Assembly: GCF_037975245.1 (NCBI RefSeq)
Contig: NC_092572.1
Coordinates: forward strand, 26,760,989-26,824,988
Direction: 5' to 3'
Length of the DNA: 64,000 bases
DNA from: Apostichopus japonicus
Taxonomy: Eukaryota > Echinodermata > Holothuroidea > Aspidochirotida > Stichopodidae
How positions within the stretch are numbered: position 1 is the stretch's first letter; the number at the start of each line of letters is the position of its first letter. The notes under the pieces were generated by a model that worked only from the letters and a program-made list of their open reading frames with translations, was not told the origin of the DNA and did no database searches. The position numbers and the translations under genes were made by a program. Below are positions 32,061 to 44,493 of this stretch, piece by piece.

Positions 32061-33399
32061 CAGGGGCGTATCCAGGATTTTCCAATAGGGGGGGGGGGGG
32101 CGCCAGGCATGAATGATCGCCGTCCTGGGGGATGGGTCTAAGGGGAGGGGTGTACAATTTTTGCTTTCAAAGAAGGGCTGAAATGCAAAATGGTGTCATA
32201 TGCATGGGCGGCGATCCGTACTTCCGAGTGGGGGGGGGGGGGGATATGACCTTGTTGACTATCTAAGCGTAGCGCCACCATGAGTTGGCGCGAAGCGTCC
32301 AAGAAAATTTTGGGATTAACAAACCCTCTAGATGGCCGGAAACGGCACTTCCCGAGGTTTCCAAGCGGCATATACCCAACTTTAAAATAGGGATGTCATG
32401 TCCGAAATATCTCATAATCAGGATCCAAAATACTTTTTTTTTTAATTTCGGGTGTTATTTTGGGAAAATTGCTCCTGTCAATCTTGTTTCAGGCGCAACG
32501 TTAGAATGTTCGAGAGCTCTGTTATATTATTCGATGAAGAAAATGGCCTCATGCAGGCTATTATAGGCCTATACACATGCAATACACAATTACACATAGT
32601 TACATTCCTAGGTACCGATTGCTAGGGCATCCAGGTGAAACGTGTATTAAGCATTACCCTGGTTACATGAGATTCTCAGCTGTTCGTGTGTAGGCCTACT
32701 ATAGGGCCTATATGAATACTATGAGGGTGCATATATGTACTATATCAATACCGTGGGCGCAATAATACATTTTGTTGTTATAGGGCCAATGAAGCCTACA
32801 GTCAACTATTTTTGCTTTATAAAGACGCTTTATTTGAAAAGATCGCACTGCGTTTATGGTAGGCGAGAAATGAAGCTAAAAAAGAGCCGTACATTAACGA
32901 AGATGCATAAATGTAGGCATGAAAATATTCTTATCCCTGGCATTTGGTGGGGGGGGGGGGGATATGGTGCATTACATCCCCTCCACCCATTTTCATGGGG
33001 GGATATATCCCCCCTCCACCCAGGATCGCCGCCCATGGCCATATGTGATCCATTTTTCGACCTTAATAATAAGCAACATTTCCAGTAAATATGGACACAA
33101 AATGCACAATTTAGTATGGCTGGCATGTCATTTAGTGTTTATAGTGATAATACAAACACAATTACCATCTATGTTTCTAAAACTATTATGCCGCCGAACT
33201 TCGCCAGAACCTTTTTTTGGCAAACAAAAAATAAAGCATACGGGAGGGGGGGGGGGGTGGTTGAGCGATCACCGACATCTCACATAAAGGTCGTCATCAA
33301 TTTTTTTTTTTTTTTTTTTGCTAAACTTTTTTTTTTTTTGGTGACGGCCAAAAGGGGGGGGGCGCGCGCCTGTTGCGCCCCCCCCTGGATACGCCCCTG
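32061..33399. mobile_element. TIR element CAGGGGCGTATCCAGG, 1,339 bp, hosting a nested MITE
   Basis: Ends are CAGGGGCGTATCCAGG and its reverse complement. Both flanks carry AGTCAAT (32054-32060 and 33400-33406), at least 7 bp of target duplication; a hAT-type 8-bp duplication with one changed base fits. The centre is occupied by a second element (32203-33037), so the original was about 500 bp. Long poly-G, poly-T and poly-C runs occur inside. No transposase. Frames at 32735-33400 are non-coding artefacts. Confidence 0.82.
32203..33037 (+). mobile_element. hAT-like MITE, 835 bp, second copy of the 17628 family
   Basis: Same 15-bp TIRs (CATGGGCGGCGATCC) and interior as 17628-18481 but in inverted orientation. 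Flanked by GTCATATG (32195-32202) and GCCATATG (33038-33045), an 8-bp target duplication with one mismatch. Inserted into the element at 32061-33399, so it is younger than its host. Confidence 0.88.
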
Positions 33400-34517
33400 A
33401 GTCAATAGCATACGCAAGTGACACATTCAAGTAGGAATCGATCACTTCGACATGCATGTCCCACTTTAATGCAATGACATTAACAACACTGGGATCACAT
33501 TTATTTCTTTATCATGCATACATCTGGTTTAAATCTGCGGCAAAGCCAACTGCTGAAATAATGCGGAATCACTTTTCTTTAGGGGAGACTTTGTGCTGCA
33601 ATTGCAACTAAACTGGGGTAAGTTGAAGTAATGATATGAAACCTTGCATTTTTGTATTATCAATTTTCAAAACGTCCACCTATACCTAATTACCACGTCA
33701 ACAAGGTCATCCTCTATCCCTAATTTTCAATTGCGTAAAGAAGAAAAAGTTTATGGTTCGTAATTGCTCTCGATTAACACGTGCTTATATTTATCGACAT
33801 CTTCAAAATTATCGAAATCTTCAAATTTCAGCAAGATGGCTGAATAATAAACTTTACTTTTCCTGAAACTTCACCGAGGTCATAATGTTATGTTAAAATA
33901 TTCACGTCATGTCATCTATGGCAATCGGCGCCACAAATCTTGGCAAACTTTCGGCGGCGCGTAGGACTGATTTACTGCGAGGGTATTCTTGGAAAAAAAA
34001 TTGTCTTGCGGAGAGATATTCGTAGTTACGGACTGATTCTCTCGAGAGATTCTTCAGCAAAATATGTCCACAGGAGAGCGGACTGAGAGCATTAAGTATT
34101 GTGTACAACTAGCACCATCGTGAACCAGCAATAAAATGCTCGCACATAACACACAGTACAATTACACAGTAGGCCTATAGGATACGCAGAACTGAGATAC
34201 GGATTGGAATTTCACCTGAGAACTTTGCGGTAAACAGTGCCCAGATCCATAACCTGTTTATAGCTAAGGATGAGAATGCCACAATAAAGGAATGAATCTG
34301 TTGCCGTTAGATCAGAGGGCGGCATTGCTTTATTTTTAAATCGGGGAATACGTTGAGACAAGATTAGCTGAGAGAATACCTTTAAGTACTATTGTCAGCA
34401 TTGGTCGCATTATCGGTGCTACATTGCACTTTACAATTTTGTGAATGTCGCCCTCATTTCATGATGATGCCACGTCTGCAGTATCGAATATTTACATATG
34501 CGTAAATATACTTATAC

Positions 34518-35425
34518 CATTGGCGGCGGAACCGGGGGGGGGGCTTTGGGGGGGGGGGGCTCAGCCCCCAATGAAAAAGTTGAGGGGGCAAATGCATGAT
34601 AAGCCCCCCCAATATTTACCAAGGCTCCGAAACGTGCATCTGCCCATTTTTCAATGCATACTTGTCGATCTGTCCGATGCACACGTATACTATATAGGTG
34701 TAATAATTTTAGTAAATGCTGGGGGGACCCTCGGCCCGTCCCCTGGCTATAGACCACATTGATTGTCTGTATCATGCCTCATCGAATATTAGTGTTTTAA
34801 ATAAGAGTGTAATAAGCTAAACGCTACACTCATCAAAATTTGCGTTTACACTACAAGTACACGCAAGGCATGGAACATGGCTCTATGTTTAAACGCAATC
34901 AATTATTAATTAAACGAACAAAAACACAATATTAGCATTGCACCTGTACTGTATAGGGTACATGCATTCGTGACATTGCTTGGTTCATAGAAATTTGTTG
35001 GCAACTGCACATGGTTTTGGAATTACCCATTTGTTGACATTAAGAAATGCTTTCTGTTTTTTCTTATGACATTTATTTAATTATTGCATTTAATTGCAAG
35101 TAGTAATTTATACTACACTCAAAAACGTCTTTGCGAGTACACTACGAGTAATAGCTACTCTCTTAAAACACCATCGAATATACAAATTACAATGTTTTTA
35201 CAGATTTTTACGTGCAATCTGAGAAATTGCAGGCTTGAGCCCTATATTTTAGGGCTAGGTATTCGCAGCAAAAAACACTCGGGAAGTGCCGTTTCCGGCC
35301 ATCTAGGGGTTTGAAAAACCCAAAATTTTCTTGTACGCTCCGCGCCAACCGATGGTGGCGCTCCGCTTAGATAGTCTCCACACATTAGCCCCCCCCCCAA
35401 TAATTTTCCCGTTCCGCCGCGCCTG
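34518..35425. mobile_element. hAT-like MITE, 908 bp
   Basis: Perfect 8-bp target duplication ACTTATAC (34510-34517 and 35426-35433). Imperfect TIRs, CATTGGCGGCGGAAC against CAGGCGCGGCGGAAC. Near its right end it shares the module AAAATTTTCTTGTACGCTCC...GGTGGCGCT.CGCTTAGATAGT with the elements at 17628, 32203 and 60794. No transposase. Confidence 0.85.
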
Positions 35426-36002
35426 ACTTATACAAGTAAATAAACAGCGGAACCTGATAGGGACATTGTAAACGTTCATGTCAATAAAGTCTTAAAAACG
35501 AATATTGATATAGCTACCCACTATACATCCAGATTAGAAAGTGAGTTGAAGTAACCACCCCCCCCCCACACCCGGCCTGCCTCTTACTCTGATGCCAGGT
35601 TGGAGTACATGGCATAGGAAGTGTTGAATAAATAACAATATTCACCCAATTATAATCCGTCCATGAGGAAGCAATGTTGTTCACATTTGAGAACGATAGG
35701 AGCATCATGGTCCCGTTTCTTTCCCGGAGAGGTAGTAAAACTGAACCCGGAAGAATCCACTTTTTTTTAGAACGCAAGATGGATCAACGAGGAACAGAGA
35801 ACAGAACGCAACTGTTTACAATTCACTGCATGTGAAAGGCTTTGTTCTTATATAAACATGTTCATATATTACTTTTGTACCAGTTTTATACGAAATGACG
35901 AGGTCAAATAACCGGAAAAATTTCAAATATCATGTTTTATCATTGATATTTTGTCATAAAGTTGGTCCATTTTTCACAATAGGAACGGATTATCATATCA
36001 TA

Positions 36003-36180
36003 AAAGTTTCGAATTTCATATCTGAATGCTCGCTTTGAATTCTCGGAGATCATAAGAGTATTCTCTTAAAATCAGGAGAGGCTTAAAATTCCATACAAAG
36101 CTACTCTTAATTTCAAGAGAATACTCTAATGATCTCCGAGAATCCAAAACGAGCATTCAGATATGAAATTCAAAACTTTG
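36003..36180. repeat. Foldback repeat with ~75-bp arms
   Basis: Left arm 36003-36078 and right arm 36104-36180 are near-perfect inverted copies (GAATTTCATATCTGAATGCT... against its complement) around a ~25-bp spacer. It would form a long hairpin in DNA or RNA. Probably a small foldback MITE; no target duplication identified. Confidence 0.85.
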
Positions 36181-36189
36181 ATTTTTGGT

Positions 36190-37288
36190 CAAGTATTCTG
36201 TAATGGTTATACCCTTTTGATATTTTCAAACTTAAGTCAAATTGGTGACTATTTTATTTTTTCCCAAAATCATGCGTGGGATCTGTGACACCCTTCTGAT
36301 TACTGGTCTATAAAAGAGAAACCTAAGCTATTCCATCTATATGTGGTGAAACCACATATGGTTATACATATGGTTATTTCTAGATATTGCTGGTTGACGG
36401 TGTCACATGCAATTCGTACCAACGTGAAACGAAACTTGTAGCTGGTCAAGTAAGTGAGATGTCATGGATGCTCATTGCCAAACAATGTTTCAAATTGTTT
36501 CACTTCTTAATTCATAAATCGCTCGCTCAGTCTGAAGTTGGATTAGCCCGCACGGTTTCAATATTCCTTATAGAGAAGGAGTTGTTAGGCAATACCATAG
36601 AGAAATGAGGGTAGTCATCATATTACATTGGTTCATCCAAGTTTCCCCAAATAATGAATAAATTAATTAAGAACGTCTTTGCCATCATACTTGTTTGCTT
36701 CAAGTTTTAATTTGGGTAAAAAACGTATAAACTTCTCTTGATGATATCTTGAAAAACAAAACTGCGTCAAATTTAATAAATAACATCAGCATGCTTATAT
36801 ATTATATTCCTGCCTTGTATATCAAAATCTTCTATTATTGTTTATATTTTTGCAAAAACTAAACAAATAAAGATATTGAGAGACCAAAAAATTAGACTGT
36901 TGTTACATATTGTAATTTAATATTTCCTTGTCTTTTTTTGTTCATTTTTTTGTACATTTTATATTTACATATCACACCGCTTTGTAAACAATATACAACA
37001 ATTTAATGTTACCTCTGTAAACAATATACAACAATTTAAACTTACCTTGTACATTTAAAATGAACAAGGTCCACTATGTAGCCCTTCCGCATAATATATA
37101 TTATACTACAAAATATATTTCTAAATTTAAACTTCTTATTTGGAAGATACATAAAAAATAAACAAAATTAACAAAATAATTGCACTAATATTTCGTAGAT
37201 CACCACACGCTGCTGCGATACGCCACATAATTTTGGAGGGAAAATGAAGTTCTCTTCCCCCCTGGCTTCTCTGTCGGATGTATTAAGA
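36190..37288. other. Intergenic, no gene supported
   Basis: Very AT-rich. It contains a short tandem duplication near 36980-37040 (TGTAAACAATATACAACAATTTAA twice). No exon-like signals. Confidence 0.5.
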
Positions 37289-37656
37289 TTAAAGGTATTG
37301 AAGACTCGCCCCAAAACGTGTGCCGCCCTCCGAAAAAGTTAACTTTCCGTTGCTTGCATGTGAAGTTTTCTTCTTGTCGCTACAAACTGCAGACAGTAAT
37401 GAAACGTGATACCTTGGTATCTTTTATCTAGACCTGAGATGTCCATCGCTGCTATTTATTCACTGTGTTGTGGGTATTGACCGTAGCTGTATATATTGAC
37501 TGTACACTAGTGTTTAATTACCAACGGTAGCAAGCTGTGTGTGTATTTTCTGGGATCGATGGTGGTGTCTAACACTTCTGTTACACCTCATTTGAAATTA
37601 GGTCAGACTACCGGCATGAGACGTTTCTTTGTGCGCGAGTCTTCACATCCTTTAAA
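37289..37656 (+). mobile_element. MITE family TTTAAAGG...GAAGACTCGC, copy 1
   Basis: About 370 bp with terminal inverted repeats of the form TTAAAGG.ATTGAAGACTCGC and GCGAGTCTTCACATCCTTTAA. The interior (GTTAACTTTCCGTTGCTTGC, TTTTCTGGGATCGATGGTGG) recurs at 44132-44493 and, reversed, at 62961-63306. No coding capacity. Confidence 0.82.
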
Positions 37657-39127
37657 ACCACACCCGGCTAAATAGTAGGATTGTTTATATGCTACGGTGG
37701 GTTGTGATGTTCCAATCAGGCAATTATATTTCGTAGATAATCTCTAGCCTGCAGTGAATTACGACATACGTTTTAAATAAGTCATTGCTTTCTTAGATTA
37801 CGCCCTCTAAGATTAAAGTTACAACATGGCTACATTATTTAAAGGCTACACTGAATCGATGTGCTTCGAGAAGGCACTACTCAATCCTTACCATTTCCCT
37901 ACTTCGACCAGAGGCGTTCATAAAGGGCGAGGGTCGGCCAGGAGTAGAGGTGGGGGGGGGGGATGAAGTGAAACGACCATCCATCGCTGGCCGGGGGCAA
38001 ATGGTAAGTCGAGGGATTTTTTTCTTTCGTTCAGTCAGGAAAGTATAAGACCATTCCTTTCTGTAAATACTCCCCTTCTTCAACCTCACTTTAAAAAATA
38101 ATTCAGTGTGTTTGATAGCAGAGCCTTGCGTTTAAATCTAATTTGCTTCTGAAAAATATGCCGCAGAATGCGACAGTTTGACGTCTGAAGGTCTATTTGT
38201 TCTGACCATCTAAGGTGGGAGTCTGCTTCCACGGCCCCAGGTTCTGGTCCTATCATAAAGATTCAAGGCCCTATCTGAATAAGTCGGGATAAATTCCTAA
38301 ATGGGTCGGGATAAATAATACCCACCACCCCATTGAACTCTCGTGCACGCCACTGGCTGTGGCCGTCAGAATAATACATAACATTAGCCCGTTACAGAAT
38401 AGAGAAGTGATTTTGAAAAGCTGTTCACCTGATCAATTTCAACTATAGTTGAATATAGCTATAATTTTTTTCAACTATAGTTGTAATTGGGGGTTATCTT
38501 GGTTAATCTTGACTTCCAAAAATATCTATCTCATATGACAGCTCCTTGAATTTACTCGTTATTAAACCGACAACCTGCTAAGTTCCATGGCGAGTTTAGC
38601 CAGTAATTGAATACATCAGCGATGCTCTTTACATACAAGCCTTGCGTCAAAAATGTATAGACTTCACTAAACAGTCGTTGTCTCTCATTTCTGAAAGTAT
38701 CATTAAATGTTTACAGAAAACTAAACAGAAACTCATTATGACCTTTGAAGATGATCCCTGCAAAGCATAAAAACCAGACATAGAAGTAGACCGCTGTCAA
38801 AGTGACCCAATTTTCGTTTCAGCTCCTTTAAATGTTGTCTTGAATTGTACTGGCTATATTCCAAAGTACAGACTAAGAAGGTGCTTCATTAACAGTAAAT
38901 TAAGTCTCCTCCAATCTCTCGGCATACCATCTACACCCTTCTGTTTTAACAAGAAAGTTTGTCTGTTTTAGTTCAGTTACTTTTTAAGTTCCTTTCTAAG
39001 AGAAATCTGTATTACGACGAATCCAACGATTAGTGTAAATTAGCCCTCCCTCGATACGGCAATTGCGAGTCATTGCCCACTTGAAAGACTTTGATGCTGG
39101 GGTTATCCGGTAACAAACTGAATGATG
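37657..39127. other. Intergenic, no gene supported
   Basis: Mixed sequence with a small inverted TCAACTATAGTTG motif pair near 38440-38480 and no splice-supported exon. The reading frame at 37877-38089 spans a poly-G tract and is not convincing. Confidence 0.45.
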
Positions 39128-39868
39128 TTCGCATCCACCCGATACTCATAGCTAGTACAGCCTAACTACTGTTCATGTTCCACAACCGTGCATTAGTAAC
39201 TACCGCGCTGTGTTCGTAACACGGTTACATGTGTAACAGGTGGCACAGTAATTACTGCAAAGCTGTTACACGTTCCCATGTAAGACAAATAACTGCGCAT
39301 CTAGACAAGGAGTCTTTAAGTATGACAATGGGGTACTAGTAATAGTACTGTAGTAGCACTGCCGAGTCATTATGCTGGTAAACTATTACTATATTAAGGC
39401 CTAATTTAGACGTGGAACTACCCATAAGGCTAATCTAGGTTCCCCCTCCCCCACCTTAGGTCCCATTTTGTGTATCTGTTTTGTATCTGTTTGAGACTTG
39501 CACATGCACACTCACCTGTCTGTGAAGAATATTCAATCAAATGGATTTACTAATACGATAGAGATAAGTAAGGCTACCATCTGAATCTCGCATGCAGTAT
39601 AAAATAACCGCTGCAGTGTGTCGGCTACGTGTTGTGCCAGCGCCGAACATGCATCTTGTATTGTACGGCTTGGGAGTAGTCTTCGTTAGCCCAGCCGCCG
39701 CGCATTTTCACCTTGCGGACTCTTAGTTGTGTAACAGCTTTGCAGTAATTATAATGCTGTAACACATGTAACCGTGTTGCGAACACAGCGCAGTAGTTAC
39801 TGATGCACGGTTGTGGAATATGAACAGTAGTTACGGTACTTGCTATGAGTATCGGGTGTCGCATGAAT
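39128..39868. mobile_element. Foldback element with ~145-bp inverted arms
   Basis: Left arm 39128-39273 and right arm 39728-39868 are inverted copies (ACTACTGTTCAT, CACAACCGTGCATTAGTAACTA, GTGTTCGTAACACGGTTACATG, ATTACTGCAAAGCTGTTACAC). About 450 bp of unrelated sequence lies between. Probably a non-autonomous DNA element; target duplication not resolved. Confidence 0.8.
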
Positions 39869-40874
39869 GTCGAAATTGAATGGCTGTTGTTATGCTGTGG
39901 ACGACTTCACAGGGGTTTCCACATACTCATAACACGTAGAGTTTTGGAAAGGTTGATGTTGGCTACCGCTTTGACCATGGCGTCCTCAATTTTGGAAGGC
40001 TACAATGAAGACAAGAAAATTTGTGTTAAAAGTTAAACGAATCTGTAATGGAAAAGCAGTCAGCCAGTAATTGAAAAACGGATGGGGCCACACATAGGCA
40101 TATATTTGCATTTTATAATTACAACAAGTTGCTTACCATCAAATATTTGGCAAATTTGGCGATCCTTGTTAAAGTAGTTGATTGCGTCTTTGTAACCAAT
40201 ATTCTACTTTTCTGCACCGGAGGCACTCGAATTTACTATGCGTTATGTTCTGTAACCAGTTAATGAAGGGTTTTTGTTTTGGATATAAAACCATGTAATT
40301 AGCCGGAGGCTTAAAACTCGTCCAAAAAAGGACTTATAACGAGTTCAGCCCAGAATGTAAAGTATGCTAGAATATATTACATTGGATATGAACGTGAAGC
40401 AGGCCCATCTTTAAGGGTTGGTGTTTCTCTTCAGAAACAACAGTTATTCTAAGATATAAAGAATGGTTATTCGTTCGCAATTGATGACAAGAGAATGTAT
40501 GTTGTAAAGGCAACCGGTTGTGCTTCAGTGATAATGCATGAGGCTGTTCGAACTGTGGACATTGAACGGCGTTACGAGTAATTGCTAAGACAGGGACTTC
40601 GAGCGCCAGATCGGGTCCTTGGGACAATTCTATCATCTGGCCTCGAGTTGGAATCTAAGACCATTCCTTTAGTCTACTGTGAAAATGAGAATCCGTATCC
40701 TTTAATTGATACTTCTCACCGTTCCGTGATTAAGCCCGGGTCCTCGAGGGTGTACTCCCCATGCCCCTCCCATTCCCCTTGTCAGTCCTGTGTATATATT
40801 GTCTCAGTGAAAATCACTTAAGTAAATGTGGTTGCACAAGATAAACGAAGTATAGTCATGGTAATGTTACTTAC

Positions 40875-42587
40875 TGTTCTGTGCAAATAGAATTCCCCCT
40901 CCTCCGTAGCGAGGATGAGCTGCTCCGACCCATTCTGTATCAGCGCAAAGCTCAAAAACCGCACGTTACAGTCAGCATCCAGTGACGACAGCGGCACCCC
41001 CAATAGGGAGTACCTGGTCACCGTTATGACGCCCGATGATCTCAACCACATGACGTACACCATGTCTAAGGAATCACTACATATTCGCCATGCTCTTTTC
41101 TCTGCACCATTCCTATGGAAGGTTGTCTTTACCGTCCCTTTCTCCCCATCCAGAACAAACGCCCTGTTCTCGTAAGTACAAACGAAGACATTATCCCCAC
41201 TTGCCGCCAATGACAAAGGCGCCCGACTGGTGTTTTGCATGGTAATCGTTCGGAGTTGTGTTAACGTTTCGTTAAAAACACGAAGTTCGTTGGTACCCAA
41301 AATGCCGACCAGTATCTCGCTGGTACTTTTGTTATAACAGATATTCCAGGCCTCTTCTCCCCTGTTGAGCTTACAGGATACCTCTATGGTGCCATTATCA
41401 ATACTCATGAGATTAACGTCATTCTCGCAACATGTCGCGACGCGATAGGGGGAGACGGCACAGACGAAACGAAACGCATCGGTATTTCTAGTGGACACCT
41501 TGTGTGACGTCAGCTGCTCACCTTTCTGCGTGATGATATCCAGATACGTTTCCTTACTCCCTTTCTTACGGCTGACAAGAGCGATGAGTTGATTGGATAA
41601 ACCAGAAATGTTTTCAATATACCATCCTTTCTGATATGAGCGGCCCCCAGAGAACTGAGAGGGCCTTTCTTCCCCAGTGTACAACTCGAAATGACCAATG
41701 TCACCAGAGTCTTTCGAAGCTTTGTAATAGACCTGGGGGATCTCCAAAACAAACGAATCGTTCGATACGCTGTTTGTGTTGGCTTCAGATCCTTCGATTA
41801 GCTTCGAGAGGTCTTGCATCAGTTCGCCTGATTTGGATCCGTTATCGATGCCGTCGACTTTAGAAGCAATCTCCTGATAAGTTTCAAGAAACGATGTTAT
41901 TGTTACTCGACAATTGGTCGCGTGAGATTCACTGACAAGTTTCAGTTCCTTGAATACCTTTTGAAATATCTCGTCGTTACGGGCTAGTCTATCAGTCGTG
42001 CCTTGGATATCCCGCCTCCTTTCTTCCAACTCATTCTTCAAGATCGCCATCTGCTCTGAGGCGACCTCATCTCTCTTTCTTAACTTGGTAGTGAGCTTAG
42101 CTTGGGCTGCTTCCTTCTCTTGTTCTAAAACTCTGATTTTCTCCTCGATGCTTCTCACCTCTTCTATTTCTTCAACCTCATATAGCCTTTGGTCAGCTTC
42201 TTTCGAGTAAGTGATAGTCTTGGTTTCGTCTTCTTCATATTTGATCAGGTCCGACTCCTCCTTCTGCAGTCGTCTCTTCTGTTCTTCTTGTGCGGTATTG
42301 TAGTCCATCTGCAACTTCTGGAAGAGAGAGGTTATCTGAGTCTCTTCGTTTTGATTCTCGTCGCTTGACATGAGACATCGTTCATTGATCTTATCCATGT
42401 TTCTCTTCGCAGTTTGTAGACGATTACGTAATGTTTTGATCCTCACAGCAATATCCTCTACGGTATGTCCCATGTGCTTCTCTGTATAACAACTATCACA
42501 GATTGGTTGATTGCTGCAAGACTTGCAGCTCTTCGTAAGGTTCTTATCCGGATGGTCTTTACAATGTGAGTCCTGTTTCGGCGTCAT
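40875..42587 (-). CDS. B-box, coiled-coil, beta-propeller protein (TRIM2/3-like, no RING), large exon
   Basis: 571 codons from ATG at 42587 to a consensus donor: the last codon ACA (40877-40875) is followed by GTAAGT. Residues 9-41 are a B-box 2: C9-x2-H12-x8-C21-x2-C24-x5-C30-x2-C33-x4-H38-x2-H41. Residues ~45-260 are Lys/Glu-rich coiled coil. From ~300 on, beta-rich repeats with no strong motif resemble an NHL/WD-type propeller. No RING finger precedes the B-box, so ubiquitin-ligase activity is doubtful; related echinoderm and amphioxus proteins act as scaffolds. An acceptor (TTTACTTTGTAG) at 42601 implies a 5' UTR exon; the frame is open there, so an upstream ATG at 42620 (11 more residues) would be used only if unspliced. 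Without splicing at the donor, translation adds 18 residues to a stop at 40818; the terminal exon was not found. Confidence 0.82.
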
Positions 42588-42600
42588 CTTGTCGATTAAT

Positions 42601-44131
42601 CTACAAAGTAAAGATGACATAACAGGTACTTTTAGTCACTTTTTGAGCAATAGAAAGTTAATTTTCTAGTATGGCATGTTACAAACGAGCTCTCGAGCCT
42701 CTCTAACCTCTGAAAGAGCTCTCCAATCCATCAAACTACTGATAAAAAACATAGGTTTTTACTCTCTCTCTCTTTCAACCGTAAATAAGTGCAACCATCA
42801 TTAAAAGACAAGTTATTATCAGGAAGCACTTACAAATAAATGCTGTTGTAAATCCAGGGTTTTGAAAAACACAAGTGGGTAAAGTTATGTATTTGTTGTT
42901 CACTGTGGACTGCTAACAAGGCCAGAAGACATTCATTTAGCCTTTTTCCCCCTCCGTTTCTAATCAAGGATATTTTTAGCTATAGTCGTTTGACAGCTAA
43001 TGTGAGACTTAATTGTGATAATTTATTGTTGTTTCTTGTCTGTTTGCTTTCACACGTCTCCCCAATATTTCCCCTGCCACAAAAACAAAACATAAAAACA
43101 TAGGCTATGTACTCATATCGATACAGGAAATTTCTTATATTTTTTACGAGTGCCCATGTTTTGTGTAGCAGGTTTGAAGGCTCTAAATTGTGGCTCTTGT
43201 GAAGAATACTATATAGTTCCTATGTACTTGCATAATATTTTCACCATTGTGGGTAGCTCTGTGCTATGCTTTGCCGAAAAAAAAATGATTGACCTTCATT
43301 ATATTACAACAATAATGATAGAATTTTGCATCGCCATTTTTGGAGACTCAAAAACTTGTGCTACCTATTTCAATTGCGTTTAAATTTCCGCACCAATGCT
43401 ACTACACTATTTTATTAACAGATAAACAACCTATTCACCTTATCATGAAAGAAAATAAATTGCATTATAGTTTTTGTCTTCAATACATAATGCAAGTGCT
43501 TCCAGTCACTTTATTACGTAGCAAGTCATAATATATTGTTTTGATTATTTATCCTTTCTTTCTTTAAGGATACCGGATGCTACGGTACCCGTCGTATGGC
43601 TACGGATATTAGTTGAAACGTATAGAATAATACAGTAATAAATACAAACAATAATACTTCTATAATACAAATAATCCAACAGCAAGAACTCAACACTGCC
43701 TTCATTGTTGCAACGAACTAAACGGCTGTGGCGATGGATCTCCAATTACTTTAAAGACAGACATATAATTTTGACGTGTTTCCTCTTAGATAAAGTACAG
43801 TGATTCGAAATGAACCAGGAAGTTGCTAGAATCGAGTAACAATTTTGTTTTGCCAGTAGGGCACGCTTGCTATTCTGGAAAAATAGTGGGGGGGGGGGCA
43901 GTGCCCCCTAGTGACCTCACGGCTCCTACCCCTAGAACTACGGCATCTTATGAAGGAGCAATTTACGATTTCTCTGACGTAAGGGTAAGAAACTCCTAAA
44001 AATTGTTTTAGAAATAGCATTAAGGATAAATATGATTTGCTTCAGTGACTTTTAACTTTGAAGTTTCATAAAACGTATCTTGTATATCTAGTGTCATCTG
44101 ATGTAGCAAATAAAAGAGCCTTTGTAGTCAC
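42601..44131. other. Sequence upstream of the B-box gene, no gene supported
   Basis: Presumed intron or 5' flank of the B-box gene. AT-rich, with a CT microsatellite near 42760 and a poly-G tract near 43890. No convincing exon. Confidence 0.45.
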
Positions 44132-44493
44132 TTTAAAGGCATTGAAGACTCGCCCCAAACAGCGTGCCGCTATCTTTAAAAAGTTAACTTTCCGTTGCTT
44201 GCAAATGAAGTTTTTCTCTTGTCGCTACAAAATGCAGACGTGATACCTTGTTATCTTTAGCTGGACCTGAGATGTCCATTACTGTATCGTTTGTACACTG
44301 TGCTGTGTGTATTGACTGCAGCTATATGTACTGACTGTATACACTAGTGTCTAATAACCGGCGGTAGCAAGCAGTGTGTGTATTTTCTGGGATCGATGGT
44401 GGTGTAAGACACTTATGTTACACCTCATTCGAAACTAGGTCAGATTACCGGCATTAGACGTTTTCTTTTTCGCGAGTCTTCACACCCTTTAAA
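44132..44493 (+). mobile_element. MITE family TTTAAAGG...GAAGACTCGC, copy 2
   Basis: Same as 37289-37656: TTTAAAGGCATTGAAGACTCGC at the left and GCGAGTCTTCACACCCTTTAAA at the right, forming good terminal inverted repeats. Interior highly similar to copies 1 and 3. Confidence 0.85.
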
